Assembly: GCA_009908855.1 (NCBI GenBank)
Contig: JAAAOM010000037.1
Span: 1-64,000 of the forward strand
From: Bacteroidota bacterium
GTDB taxonomy: Bacteria > Bacteroidota > Bacteroidia > Bacteroidales > JAAAOM01
Direction of reading: 5' to 3'
DNA: 64,000 nt
Part shown: positions 15,297 to 24,842 of the stretch, one piece after another
Layout of the letters: each line of letters begins with the position of its first letter
Position numbering within the stretch: the first letter of the stretch is position 1
Made by a program: the position numbers and the translations under genes
Notes under the pieces: model-generated
What the model saw: the letters and a program-made list of their open reading frames with translations, nothing else
Told to the model about the DNA's origin: nothing
Databases searched by the model: none

Positions 15297-17579
15297 TTAG
15301 GATTTCCTCCTAAAAAACCTTCCCAACAAATTCTTTATCCCAAATGAGATTTTTGACAGCATACCCCTCTCTTTCAGCTGTTTTCGGGTTGGCTTTGTTT
15401 CTTTGGTTTCGGTATATTGATCCGGCTGCGATTCACCGTTCAGTACTTTGGTGTTTACTTCATTAGCCAGATCGTCGTTATAACCGGATTTTCCATACTT
15501 GTATGACTGAAAATAATCTCCATTCGATCCATCCATATCAACATCAGTAAGGGCTTTCACAGAATTCATAAAGCTATCCATTGTTACCTGGTCATCACCA
15601 TCTTCTTCAATTACTCCCTGGAATACGGATTTCTTAAAGTCGAGCAAGTACAAAATCCTGTGCTCAATTGAATACTTGGTTATAAAGTTGTACACCGCTA
15701 TTTTTTTCTTTTGCCCCAACCGGTATATCCGGGCTATTCTCTGTTCCAACACGGCGGGGTTCCAGGGGAGATCGACATTAATAAGGATATTGGCACTTTG
15801 CAGGTTCACCCCCACCCCTCCGGCATCTGTAGAAAGAAACAACCGGATTTCTTTATCTTCCCTGAATTTCTCAATGATATCGTTCCGTTGTTGTGCCGAG
15901 ATATCGCCGTTGAGGTAAACGAATTTAAAATTAAGTTTATCCAGCTCTTCAGCAATAAGCTCGAACATCCTTTTCCACTGACTGAATATTACGATCTTGT
16001 TATCACCATTTTCCATCAGTTCCGTGATCAGCGCCGCAATATCCCTGACCTTATGGCCATCCCGGTTATTCTGGTTAAGAATGTATGTATTATCAGAGAC
16101 CATGCGCATGCAGTTCAGTGCCATAAGCAATCGGTCCCTTTCCTCTTCGGAAAGGAAGCCTTTTGATAACCACCTGTTTACCATTTGACTCACGATATCG
16201 TAATAGTCCTGGTGGTCTTTTTTCTGCGCCTCGGTCATCTCCACGAAAAAATTCTTGTCCATCCGGCCGGGCAACTGGTCGGCGATCTCTTTCTTCGTAC
16301 GCCTGATCAGCAGTGGTTCTATGGTAAGGTTTATGGTTCTTAAATTTTTATACCCGGCAAGTTTTCCTGATTCATCAAGACTCTGGTGATTGTCAAGGAA
16401 TTTATACAAAGGGCCTAACCTGTACCGGTCCACATACTCCACGATGGAGTGCAATTCATCAATCCGGTTTTCCAAAGGGGTGCCGGTAAGAACAACGGCA
16501 TATTCGCTTTCTATTCTTTTAACAGCCTGCGCTGTTTTGGTTTTCCAGTTCTTAATCCGTTGGGCTTCATCAATGATAACCAACTCTGGGCCCCAGTCAT
16601 TAATCAGGTCAAGATCATTTTTGGCTACTCCATAGCTCATAATCTTGTAGAAAGATTGCTTTTTATACATATCTTTCCTGTTGTGAACCAATCCTTCTAC
16701 AATTTGCGGCTCACGTCCGGAGAATTTGGTTATTTCTCGCTTCCACTGAAATTTAAGGGATGTGGGACAAATAATCAGTACCTTATTTACTTGAAGGTGA
16801 TGAGCGAAAAGCTCCACGGCCGCAATAGCCTGGATGGTTTTTCCCAGTCCCATTTCATCGGCCAGCAAAACCCGTCCGGACCGAAATATTTTTATAACCC
16901 CTTGTTTTTGGTAATTGTATAGATCGGCTTTTATCAAGTCATTAAAACAATCACTATCAATCCCTTTATCAAAAATACGAGCAGCAATTTCAAGCCGCTT
17001 TCGTTCATTTTTTTGTTGATCGATATGTTCAATTACATCGGGGTATATCTTCAATTCATGGTCTGCTTCATGGTTATTTTTAATAAAAACATCCAGCTGC
17101 TCCAGTTTTTCGGGAAACAGATAACCATGCTCATCGAAAAAATCCTGTTCTTTCTTAAAATTCGCGGTATCGTTTGGCTTCTTTAACCATATACGACGCT
17201 GATTGTTGTAATCGATGCTTAGCGATGCATATGTAACTTCGGGCGGGTTGTTATAGATCTTCTGGTATTTTTTATACCGCAGCAACGAATGCAACACATA
17301 TTCGATGTGCTTGCAGGTGCCAAGGTTATTGATGGTGAAATCAGGGCAGGAACAAAAATTTTTGCTTGTTACACCGTCCCGAATGGATACTTTATAGGTA
17401 TTTTTGCTTTTCGGGTTAAACACCTCGAAATCAGAAAAAACAGCATGTTCGCCCAGGTTGATTACATCAAACTTTTGTTCAACGGCAAATTGTTTTCGCA
17501 GTCGGGACTGCCATTCTTCCGTACTTAAATCATCGGGCTTATTATGATAGGATACTTTCCGGTTGATTGGATCGCTCAT
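15297..17579 (-). CDS. SWIM zinc finger / SNF2-family DEAD-like helicase
   Basis: A 760-aa protein. The N-terminal part holds a SWIM zinc finger, 'CSCPDFTINNLGTCKH' near residues 77-92, a nucleic-acid or protein binding element. The SNF2 motor follows: Walker A 'DEMGLGKTIQAI' near 240, DEAH-type box 'IIDEAQRIKN' near 335, 'VVLTGTPLENRIDEL', and the C-terminal helicase lobe with 'IVIFSQWKRM', 'LFLSTDAGGVGVNLQSA' and 'QRIARIYRLGQKK'. It is an ATP-driven DNA translocase, probably in transcription recycling or DNA repair as proposed for RapA/HepA relatives. The tail is basic and low in complexity. No methyltransferase or nuclease gene adjoins it, so a defence-system role is not supported here. 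Confidence 0.88.
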   Translation of the reverse strand: MSDPINRKVSYHNKPDDLSTEEWQSRLRKQFAVEQKFDVINLGEHAVFSDFEVFNPKSKNTYKVSIRDGVTSKNFCSCPDFTINNLGTCKHIEYVLHSLLRYKKYQKIYNNPPEVTYASLSIDYNNQRRIWLKKPNDTANFKKEQDFFDEHGYLFPEKLEQLDVFIKNNHEADHELKIYPDVIEHIDQQKNERKRLEIAARIFDKGIDSDCFNDLIKADLYNYQKQGVIKIFRSGRVLLADEMGLGKTIQAIAAVELFAHHLQVNKVLIICPTSLKFQWKREITKFSGREPQIVEGLVHNRKDMYKKQSFYKIMSYGVAKNDLDLINDWGPELVIIDEAQRIKNWKTKTAQAVKRIESEYAVVLTGTPLENRIDELHSIVEYVDRYRLGPLYKFLDNHQSLDESGKLAGYKNLRTINLTIEPLLIRRTKKEIADQLPGRMDKNFFVEMTEAQKKDHQDYYDIVSQMVNRWLSKGFLSEEERDRLLMALNCMRMVSDNTYILNQNNRDGHKVRDIAALITELMENGDNKIVIFSQWKRMFELIAEELDKLNFKFVYLNGDISAQQRNDIIEKFREDKEIRLFLSTDAGGVGVNLQSANILINVDLPWNPAVLEQRIARIYRLGQKKKIAVYNFITKYSIEHRILYLLDFKKSVFQGVIEEDGDDQVTMDSFMNSVKALTDVDMDGSNGDYFQSYKYGKSGYNDDLANEVNTKVLNGESQPDQYTETKETKPTRKQLKERGMLSKISFGIKNLLGRFFRRKS

Positions 17580-17845
17580 GGGTAATTTCTTTTTGGATAA
17601 AAATAATAGAAGCCCCTTTTAAAGGGAATTTTTTAACCACAAAGTTTTTAAATAAGTATTAACAATGCCATCGCATAATCCATTATTTTGCATTATGGCA
17701 GCCTAATTGAAAATTACGTTTATCTCAGAATTAAACAATTCTCTCCGGTATATATTTACCTAAACGGTATAGAAATTGATTTTTTGATGTATATCTTCAA
17801 AGCCGATGAAGCGAATGTGGGTTCAACAGTGTAAAGTTTGATAAA

Positions 17846-17950
17846 TCAGCTTATCTTTTTTCTGCCTGGGCGGTAGTCCGGGTTATAAGCTCGAACCGCA
17901 CTGCTTTTCAGCCGGTCAACGGGAAATTCTTTAAAATCAAAACCACGCGC
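17846..17950 (-). pseudogene. Short unidentified reading-frame remnant
   Basis: On the minus strand just beyond the nitronate monooxygenase stop, an open frame ends at 17846-17848 and reads '...DFKEFPVDRLKSSAVRAY' followed by 'NPDYRPGRKKIS'. Its composition looks protein-like, but there is no ATG and I do not recognise the family. It may be the 3' scrap of a lost gene. The rest of 17580-17951 holds no gene. Confidence 0.25.
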
Positions 17951-17951
17951 T

Positions 17952-19043
17952 TTACAAGAGTGGATTGATACTTGTTGCTGAAGCATGATTATGTTCAGCC
18001 GTTAATCGCTGAATCACTTCTTCGACGCTGGTTATCGCGTTGATGGTATGGGCATTCATCCCTGAAAATGCAAACCCTGATTCAAAATCACCATGATAGG
18101 CCGAGGATAATGCATCGGCAATACAATAAGCTGTAGTTTTCGGATCACACGATTTAATGCAGTTGAACTTACAGTTTCGAGGTCGTTTTTCACCCCTTTC
18201 GGCAGCCAGCAGAAATTCATTTATAATGGCCCTGCCAGGAAGACCTACCGGGCTCTTGATCCATCGGATATCGTTAGGGGTGGCATCAATAATAGCACGT
18301 TTAAAATCAATCGATGCATCGCATTCATTTGTGGCTATGAAGCTGCTGCCAATCTGCACTGCCGAAACTCCCAGCTCCATAATATTCCGGATTTGCGCCC
18401 CCGAAGTGATCCCCCCTCCGGCAATGACCGGTATTATTCTATGATGATCGGCGGATAATTTTTCAGCAAGGGGTACAACTTCTGCTACCAGTTCTTCCAA
18501 CGTATATTTATTGCTTTCCAGGTCCTCGTAACTAAACCCCAAATGGCCACCTGCCTGCGGACCTTCAACAACAAAAGCATCGGGAACGTAATTGTAGTTC
18601 TGCAACCACTTCCGGGCAATGATCTGTGCCGCCCTTCCCGATGATACGATCGGTACAAGTTTTGTCCGGCTGTCTTTGGGCTTATATTTTGGCAAATCAA
18701 GCGGCAAACCAGCGCCCGAAAAAATGATATCGATCTTTTCTTGTATAGCAGTTTCAACCAATTCGCTGAAATTGGTAAGCACCGACATAATATTTACCGC
18801 CAAAATTCCATTTGACAATCGGCGTGCCTTGCGAATTTCATTAATAACCCCTTCTTTGTTGTTCTGTCTGAAACTTTTATCAGGAGTTCCCTGTATTAAA
18901 CCAATACCCACTGTGGCAATGGTTCCGATACCCCCGGCTGATGCAACAGCAGAAGCAAGTCCTGATAATGATATACCTACCCCCATTCCTCCCTGAACGA
19001 TAGGAACAGGAATCGTTAAATCTCCAATCTGAAATGGTTTCAA
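17952..19043 (-). CDS. Nitronate monooxygenase-like (2-nitropropane dioxygenase family) flavoprotein
   Basis: A 363-aa FMN-dependent TIM barrel. Landmarks are 'VQGGMGVGISLS' at the N-terminus, 'VEGPQAGGHLG' near 155, 'IPVIAGGGITSG' and 'AVQIGSSF' for phosphate binding. The family oxidises nitronates, but many members are annotated only by similarity. The C-terminal region has four cysteines in 'NCKFNCIKSCDPKTTAYC', which is not part of the classic NMO core and could bind a metal or cluster (inference). The only start in frame is a TTG at 19043 preceded by the purine run GGGGGAGA; no ATG is available upstream. Confidence 0.82.
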   Translation of the reverse strand: MKPFQIGDLTIPVPIVQGGMGVGISLSGLASAVASAGGIGTIATVGIGLIQGTPDKSFRQNNKEGVINEIRKARRLSNGILAVNIMSVLTNFSELVETAIQEKIDIIFSGAGLPLDLPKYKPKDSRTKLVPIVSSGRAAQIIARKWLQNYNYVPDAFVVEGPQAGGHLGFSYEDLESNKYTLEELVAEVVPLAEKLSADHHRIIPVIAGGGITSGAQIRNIMELGVSAVQIGSSFIATNECDASIDFKRAIIDATPNDIRWIKSPVGLPGRAIINEFLLAAERGEKRPRNCKFNCIKSCDPKTTAYCIADALSSAYHGDFESGFAFSGMNAHTINAITSVEEVIQRLTAEHNHASATSINPLL

Positions 19044-19137
19044 ATCTCCCCCTTTTATTAAGCGTTAAAAGCTACAAGTTCTATATTGACTCGTTTGTCC
19101 TCAATTTCAACAACCAAACCGGATGAAAACCCACTGA

Positions 19138-19308
19138 AAGGAACTATACACACCCACCGATGGGCAACACATTTTTACCTTCTTCTCATTTAAGAAAACC
19201 GAGATTCTGATTGATCCTAAATTGTACAAGAAATTGAATGAAAATAACGTAGAAATAATTTCAGAAAAGTATAATTACGCGTATTTCCAGATACAAAATC
19301 TGCTATAA
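19138..19308 (+). pseudogene. Unidentified C-terminal gene fragment
   Basis: A 57-codon open frame bounded by stops, without ATG near its start, reads '...DGQHIFTFFSFKKTEILID' and then 'LNENNVEIISEKYNYAYFQI' to a TAA at 19306-19308. It has the look of a protein C-terminus, not random sequence. I do not recognise the family. It lies directly before the desaturase fragment, so it fits the decayed character of this stretch. Confidence 0.3.
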
Positions 19309-19348
19309 ATATACACTCATTTAATCAAAAACCTATTTCTAATGATGA

Positions 19349-19726
19349 CAATTCATTGAAAATTTATTATTTATTGCTCTTGAAGGTTCCAACCGCGTAC
19401 AAATAAGCATAGAAAATAATCAACAACAGTATGGCAACCATCATTTAATTATTAAAACTGTGCTCATGGCGCTGGTGTATCTTACACCTTTCGGATTAAT
19501 AGTTACAGGAACCGTTTCAACCGCCATATCAATAATGATTTGCTATTTTATAATGGCCCTCGGTATGGCCGGGCTGGGCATGGCTACCATGCACGATGCC
19601 AATCACGGCGCTTTTTCAAAAAACAAGCGTGTTAATCAGTTTTTTGGCAAGTCGCTGTATCTTTTAGACGGATTTCCGCCCAACTTGATCGCTCATACAT
19701 ATAGTGTTTCGATAAACATAACGTAA
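19349..19726 (+). pseudogene. Fatty acid desaturase, N-terminal fragment
   Basis: An open frame reads 'QQQYGNHHLIIKTVLMALVY', a hydrophobic helix pair, and then 'MATMHDANHGAFSKNKRVN', which contains the first histidine box (HDANHGA) of membrane fatty acid desaturases. The match continues through 'LLDGFPPN', where the normal protein proceeds to the second His box. Here it switches to unrelated residues and stops. At least two-thirds of the enzyme, including the remaining His boxes, is missing, so it cannot be active. There is no clear start codon in the conserved N-terminal part either. Confidence 0.7.
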
Positions 19727-19852
19727 GGTTTTTAAATATATATTAACAAAGAACATCTGTCCATACTATCACTATTATTCAATGAAATGATTTACCGGGG
19801 AGATAAATCAATAAGCTACCCTTGTAATTGCTTTTGCAGCACCAATAAATAA

Positions 19853-20005
19853 TTATTGTATTTTATTGCTACGTCTTAACAGGTAACGGGTCTTAGCTTC
19901 TTTTGGATCAGCTCCAGGCTGAATGTATATTTTAGTCCTGAAATCTATGACAACTTCCTGTAGTTTACCAATATCAGGAGAAACAATATTGTGATGATTT
20001 TTCAT
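19853..20005 (-). CDS. Small hypothetical protein (50 aa)
   Basis: A 51-codon frame from ATG 20005 to TAA 19853 encodes a basic 50-aa protein containing 'SPDIGKLQEVVIDFRTKIYI', 'QPGADPKEAKTRYL' and 'LRRSNKIQ'. The amino-acid usage is protein-like and the segment 'PGADPKEAKTRYL' looks constrained, so I think it is a real small gene. I cannot assign a function. Other parts of 19727-20229 show nothing I can support. Confidence 0.45.
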   Translation of the reverse strand: MKNHHNIVSPDIGKLQEVVIDFRTKIYIQPGADPKEAKTRYLLRRSNKIQ

Positions 20006-20229
20006 TCGGGATCATTTAAAGTACGTTGTTTAATAGATCAAAGGTACGACAATAACTTCAATAAAATGCTATACATTTGATGGATTAATTTATGGCGTTC
20101 ACAAATAAACGAATAGACATTTCATAGTGCACGGTTTAAAGAAAGGGGCTTCAACATAAAAAAGCTAAGCAAAAATATTTACCTTCACATTTTAAAGCTA
20201 ACATATGGCTTCAAGTTTTAATAATACTA

Positions 20230-21354
20230 ATGTACATCTCCTGTGCTATGAACTTGTCTTTTAAGAATATTTTTTACGTGCTTGCCAGTGCATTCGGACT
20301 ATTTGCATTTCTGGTACTGGCAAAACCTATGCTCATCCCTCTCGCTTTTGCGTTGCTGATCTCATTTATTTTATTGCCGTTGACGAAAAAATTTGAGTAT
20401 TGGGGCGTGAACAGTATATTTTCCGCTTTATTTTCCATTCTGGGTGTGGTGCTTTTATTAAGCGGAGGTATCTTTTTCTTATCAACCCAGATCATACAAC
20501 TATCCACAAAATTTGCGGAATTTCAGGACAAAATTCTTCAGATTTTTACGCAAGCAACCCTTTATATGAATAATAATTTTGGCTTTTTGCCTACCCTGGA
20601 GGAAAGCGAGTTGATCGACCGGCTAAAGGACTGGCTTGCCGAATCATCGGGATTATTGGTGAGTAAAACATTTAATAATACAGCATCCTTTGTCGGCGGA
20701 CTTGTGTCGGTTATCATTTTTACTTTTTTGTTTCTTATTTACAGAAATAGTTTCACACACGCCTTTACATGTTTTTTCCCAACGAATAAGCGAACGAAAG
20801 CCTTTCAGATGTTTAAAAAGGTTCAACTGGTTGGTAAAAAGTACCTGTTTGGAATGACCGTTCTGATTATCATCCTCGGAACGGCCAGCAGCATCGGCTT
20901 ATTGATTATAGGTATTGATAACCCGTTCCTTTTTGGGTTTTTAGCTGGTATACTGGCCATTGTACCATATATTGGCACCTTAATTGGAGCAGCCATACCT
21001 GTGCTGTATGCATTTTTATTCTATGACACTATATGGAAGCCTATTGCGGTTATTATACTGTTTTGGTTCATCCAATCAATAGAGAGCAACTTTCTTAGCC
21101 CAAAAATAGTGGGAAGGAGTTTAAACGTCAATGCCCTTACAGTCATTCTCAGTATTATTGTCGGTGCTTCGGTGTGGGGTGTAGCGGGTATGATTTTGTT
21201 CTTACCATTTACAGCCATGTTTAAAACCGTTTGCGAAGAATACGAAGAGCTGAAACCCATGGCATTATTAATTGGTGAACAAAATGTGAAGCCCGGTAGA
21301 AAAAGCAAATTTTATATTTATCTCAGTAAATTGGTCAATAGATTTAATAGCTGA
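20230..21354 (+). CDS. AI-2E family transporter-like membrane protein
   Basis: A 374-aa integral membrane protein of the AI-2E/PerM family. N-terminal helices ('YVLASAFGLFAFLVLAK', 'MLIPLAFALLISFILLPL') precede a cytoplasmic helical segment (about 85-150). A C-terminal helix bundle carries the family motifs 'GIDNPFLFGFLAGILAIVPY', 'GTLIGAAIP' and 'NFLSPKIVGRSLNVNALTVI'. Members export autoinducer-2 or act in Na+(Li+)/H+ exchange; substrate cannot be told here. ATG 20248 (MNLSFKN) is an equally good start. It stands alone between the decayed desaturase region and a symporter on the same strand. Confidence 0.85.
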   Translation: MYISCAMNLSFKNIFYVLASAFGLFAFLVLAKPMLIPLAFALLISFILLPLTKKFEYWGVNSIFSALFSILGVVLLLSGGIFFLSTQIIQLSTKFAEFQDKILQIFTQATLYMNNNFGFLPTLEESELIDRLKDWLAESSGLLVSKTFNNTASFVGGLVSVIIFTFLFLIYRNSFTHAFTCFFPTNKRTKAFQMFKKVQLVGKKYLFGMTVLIIILGTASSIGLLIIGIDNPFLFGFLAGILAIVPYIGTLIGAAIPVLYAFLFYDTIWKPIAVIILFWFIQSIESNFLSPKIVGRSLNVNALTVILSIIVGASVWGVAGMILFLPFTAMFKTVCEEYEELKPMALLIGEQNVKPGRKSKFYIYLSKLVNRFNS

Positions 21355-21465
21355 TTCATTCATATATGCGTCTTTAATAGCGGGAAAGAAATAGAAATAA
21401 CACGTCCTGATACATTTCAATCATGAACCAGTTAAGGAATTACTAACGTAAAACCCAAATATAAA

Positions 21466-22896
21466 ATGGATATCCGGGTAATCATTCCATTTATCGGTTA
21501 TTTTTTAATTATTATTGGTATAGGTGTATACGCATCCCGATTCTCTTCGCGGGGTATATCAGAATATTTTCTGGGTGGCCGCAGCATGAGCCGATTTGTG
21601 GTGGCTTTGTCCGCCGTCGTTTCCGGTCGCAGTGCATGGCTATTACTGGGTGTATCGGGGTTGGCTTATGTACAGGGATTATCGGTTATTTGGGCTGTGC
21701 TTGGATATACCATCGTGGAATTCTTTCTGTTTATGTATTATGCTCCAAAGTTAAGAAGATATACGGAAGAAAATGATTGTATTACTATTCCGGATTTTTA
21801 TGCGGCTCGATTCAAAGATATTAACGGGTTGTTACGTGGTATAATCGTTATCATTTTTCTCATTTTTATGGTTTCTTATGTTTCAGCCCAGTTTGCTTCG
21901 GGAGGAAAAGCCTTTTTTGCCCATTTTGATATTCCGGTGAATTACGGACTGATTTTAACCGCTGGTATTGTATTGCTTTATACGCTTTTAGGCGGATTTA
22001 TGGCTGTGAGCTATACTGATGTGGTACAAGGCATCATGATGATCCTTGCGCTGGTTGTTTTACCACTGATGGGGATTATTGATCAGGGTGGATGGGAATT
22101 TTTCAGGCAGGATCTTCGGCAGTTGGACATGAATTTACTGGATCCGGTTTCCATCACAACCATGTCCATTGTAGGTTACCTGGGAATTGGTCTGGGATCG
22201 CCCGGGAATCCGCACATCCTGGTTCGGTATATGTCCATCAAAGACCCATTACAATTTAAATGGACAGCTGTTGTGGGTTCTCTATGGAACCTTATGATGG
22301 GTGCAGGCGCTGTATTTATTGGTGTAACGGGAAGGGGATATTTTCATGAAGCATCAATGTTACCCGGTGGTGATCCTGAGAATATTTTTGTTATGCTGTC
22401 AAACCAGTTGGTACCTCCATTTTTGGTTGGGTTGATTTTGGCATCGGTATTTGCAGCAATTATGTCAACGGCCGACTCACAGTTATTGGTAGCTGCTTCC
22501 GCTATTGTGCGGGATATTTATGATAAAATACTACGGAAGGATAAATCCTTCTCCGATAAAAAGCTGGCTTTATACAGTCGTATTGTCGTTTCAGCGCTTG
22601 TTGTGCTGGCTGTATTGCTGGGACTGTTCTCAAACGAGATTATATTTTGGTTTGTACTTTTTGCCTGGGCAGGCCTGGGGGCTGCTATTGGCCCGACTTC
22701 ATTATTGGCCCTGTTTTGGAAAAAGACCACCAGGTCCGGTGTAATTGCAGGCCTGCTTACAGGAACTATTACTGTTTTCATCTGGAAATCAAATACATAC
22801 CTTGACGCACTGATGTATGAGTTAATTCCCGGATTTGTGCTATCGTTCATAGCAACGGTTGTTGTAAGTTTAACGGGAAAAAAATACCGCAATTAA
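21466..22896 (+). CDS. Sodium:solute symporter (SSS family, PutP-like)
   Basis: A 476-aa inner-membrane transporter with about 13 hydrophobic helices. 'SEYFLGGRSMSRFVVALSAV' and 'SGRSAWLLLGVSGLAY' match the first helices of PutP/SSS transporters. 'GGFMAVSYTDVVQGIMMI' carries the motif with sodium- and substrate-binding residues, and 'ASVFAAIMSTADSQLLVA' matches the eighth-helix motif. These are closest to sodium/proline symporters, so an amino acid is a likely substrate, but this is not decided by sequence alone. The gene is 111 bp after the AI-2E gene with its own leader. A BCCT transporter remnant follows it. Confidence 0.9.
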   Translation: MDIRVIIPFIGYFLIIIGIGVYASRFSSRGISEYFLGGRSMSRFVVALSAVVSGRSAWLLLGVSGLAYVQGLSVIWAVLGYTIVEFFLFMYYAPKLRRYTEENDCITIPDFYAARFKDINGLLRGIIVIIFLIFMVSYVSAQFASGGKAFFAHFDIPVNYGLILTAGIVLLYTLLGGFMAVSYTDVVQGIMMILALVVLPLMGIIDQGGWEFFRQDLRQLDMNLLDPVSITTMSIVGYLGIGLGSPGNPHILVRYMSIKDPLQFKWTAVVGSLWNLMMGAGAVFIGVTGRGYFHEASMLPGGDPENIFVMLSNQLVPPFLVGLILASVFAAIMSTADSQLLVAASAIVRDIYDKILRKDKSFSDKKLALYSRIVVSALVVLAVLLGLFSNEIIFWFVLFAWAGLGAAIGPTSLLALFWKKTTRSGVIAGLLTGTITVFIWKSNTYLDALMYELIPGFVLSFIATVVVSLTGKKYRN

Positions 22897-22940
22897 GTTT
22901 TGGTTAGAAACCTATTGTGACGCAAATTTCAGCCATTGAC

Positions 22941-23206
22941 AAAATATGTGGATCCTATTCTATTAGGGGTGATGGATACCCTGGGCAAGTTTATTGCCCG
23001 TGTGTACGAAAGGACGTACGGTAAGTGAATTTATCCTGGGTGAGATAATTTTACCAACACTATTTTCGTTCTTGTGGATGTCAATCCCGTTAGGTGCAGC
23101 CTTAAATTTACAAAATCCGGAAATCGCAGATATTTCCACCTCCGTTGAAGAGAATGTATCTACAGCATTGTTTGCAATTTTTAAAAGGATGACTATTATT
23201 CAATGA
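22941..23206 (+). pseudogene. BCCT-family (betaine/carnitine/choline) transporter remnant
   Basis: One frame gives 'KYVDPILLG' and 'GKFIARV'; the frame then shifts at about 23003 and continues as 'TKGRTVSEFILGEIILPTLF', 'SFLWMSIPLGAALNL' and 'VSTALFAIF' to a stop. These follow in order the BCCT signature region, FIARVSKGRTIREF...LxPxLFTFLWM and, farther on, DVSTALFALL. Everything before and after is missing. It is the internal scrap of an osmolyte transporter gene, on the strand of the intact symporter before it. Confidence 0.65.
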
Positions 23207-23227
23207 TCTAATTTGGTATTATTGACA

Positions 23228-23257
23228 AAAGGCTGCTCAATGGACAGAGCAGCCTTT
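23228..23257. terminator. Bidirectional intrinsic terminator
   Basis: AAAGGCTGCTC (23228-23238) and GAGCAGCCTTT (23247-23257) form an 11-bp perfect stem with an eight-base loop, with A/T-rich ends on both sides. It would end the susCD transcript on the minus strand and anything reading in from the symporter side. Confidence 0.8.
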
Positions 23258-23282
23258 ATAGGTAATCATTATGTGTAAACAA

Positions 23283-24800
23283 TTATTCCTTTAATAACCA
23301 CATTAGCGCCATTTGCGAATTACCTTCTTCACCAAACCTGTCAACGGCATCATCATAGTTATCGGCATTTAAACTTTGTTCGTTTCCGGGATACAGAAAG
23401 CGAAGCGGCAATTGATCATCATTTTCATTCTGGCACGGTGGTGCTACAAATGGCAGGGCAGCCCATTCGTAGTCACTCTCATACATCCATCTTCTGAGTT
23501 CAAAATAAGGCTCAAGTCCATGGAAAAACAACACTTTCCATTTTTCTTTACGGATAGATAATAACGTATTGTCGTAGGCAACCCCTGAATTAGTATAGAA
23601 GTCTTCAAAGTCATCCCACCCATTGGACTCATACTCAACGGTATAATAGTCCATAGAAGCCTGAATACCTGATTTATAATGAGATTCAACATCATTAGCG
23701 ATCCATCCTTTTTCCGCTGCTTCTGCTAATAAGAATTCAACTTCCGCATAAGTCATTATAATACCTTCTGCTTTATCAGTTACAGATGGATGCCCGGGAT
23801 AATCATAATAAGCCAACCCTAAACGGGAACCGGACTTATCACAATCACCTGTTTCTAAACCGTTTACACCACCATCGAAAAGGGGAGCTAAATCTTGATC
23901 TTCAACCATTTCAATAATATTATCCGGACGTGCATAAACAGCCAGGCGTGGATCTCTTGTACCGGCGACGGTATCCTGCATTTCACGAACCAAACTTGTA
24001 CTCATCACAACTGCATCGAAGTCTCCTTGCTTTAATGGGACCAATGGATACTCGTTTGGAAAACTACCAAGATAATCAAGTGTAACATTATCAGCATTGG
24101 AGGCGATAATATTTCCCTCATTTACAATCTCGGCAAATCTTGTTGACACATCAATTTTATTGGACAGATGCATGAGCAGACGTAATTGTAAGGAATTGGC
24201 AAATTTCACCCATTGTTCGGGATCACCTTCCAAAATTATATCACCATTAATACTACCGGTAGCGTTGTTTAACAGGTCAACAGCTTTTTCAAGTTGAGCC
24301 AGCAAACCTTCTTCGGTATCGGTAAAAATAAATTCCTGCTCATCGTAGGCTGGAAACCATAGACCTTCATCAACACCCATAAGGGCACTTGTATAAGGAA
24401 TGTCTCCATACGCCATAGTGAGTGTAGAAAAAATCCAGGCTTCCATAATGGATGCTATCCCTTCCGTGATCTCATCACCATCTTCAACCGCAACTTTTTC
24501 AGCTTCACGTAATGTAATGAGCGACTGGTAAAGCGATTCCCATACAGTGGGAAAGGCATTCCATGCATAGCGGTCTACCTCTGTACGGAGGGTTTTAGCA
24601 GTTAGCTGTGCTGCGTTATTTCCCAACAGGAATGATTCGGTTACCATGGAATTCATTGAAGAACGCATGGCCGACGTAAGCAATACATCCTGTGATACTT
24701 CATCGGGTTGATTGGGATTCTCGTTTAAATCCTCAAGTTTCGTACAACTTCCGATTATCAATATGGTTAATAGTGCTATATAAAATTTTAAGTATTTCAT
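23283..24800 (-). CDS. SusD/RagB-family nutrient-binding outer-membrane lipoprotein
   Basis: About 505 aa from ATG 24800. This start gives a lipoprotein signal 'KFYIALLTILIIGSC' with the lipidated Cys followed by 'TKLEDLNENPNQPD', the characteristic SusD N-terminus; longer starts would bury it. The rest is the helical TPR-like fold of the SusD-like_2 branch ('NPNQP', 'RLLMHLSNKID', 'ILEGDPEQWVKFANSLQLRL'). It caps the TonB-dependent SusC channel and delivers oligosaccharide or peptide ligands. It lies 42 bp after the susC gene in the same operon and is followed by a strong terminator, so the operon holds only these two genes. The ligand is unknown. Confidence 0.92.
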   Translation of the reverse strand: MKYLKFYIALLTILIIGSCTKLEDLNENPNQPDEVSQDVLLTSAMRSSMNSMVTESFLLGNNAAQLTAKTLRTEVDRYAWNAFPTVWESLYQSLITLREAEKVAVEDGDEITEGIASIMEAWIFSTLTMAYGDIPYTSALMGVDEGLWFPAYDEQEFIFTDTEEGLLAQLEKAVDLLNNATGSINGDIILEGDPEQWVKFANSLQLRLLMHLSNKIDVSTRFAEIVNEGNIIASNADNVTLDYLGSFPNEYPLVPLKQGDFDAVVMSTSLVREMQDTVAGTRDPRLAVYARPDNIIEMVEDQDLAPLFDGGVNGLETGDCDKSGSRLGLAYYDYPGHPSVTDKAEGIIMTYAEVEFLLAEAAEKGWIANDVESHYKSGIQASMDYYTVEYESNGWDDFEDFYTNSGVAYDNTLLSIRKEKWKVLFFHGLEPYFELRRWMYESDYEWAALPFVAPPCQNENDDQLPLRFLYPGNEQSLNADNYDDAVDRFGEEGNSQMALMWLLKE

Positions 24801-24842
24801 ATCTATTTGTTGTTTTAAAGTCTTTCTCATATATATCATTAT

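Noticed and set aside
15711-16166. 151-aa plus-strand frame within the SNF2 helicase
   Set aside because: Antisense shadow of conserved helicase motifs; no ribosome site and no family resemblance.
15297-17579. SNF2 helicase as part of a DISARM- or BREX-like defence system
   Set aside because: The neighbours are gdhA and a nitronate monooxygenase-like gene; no methyltransferase, nuclease or other defence gene adjoins it.
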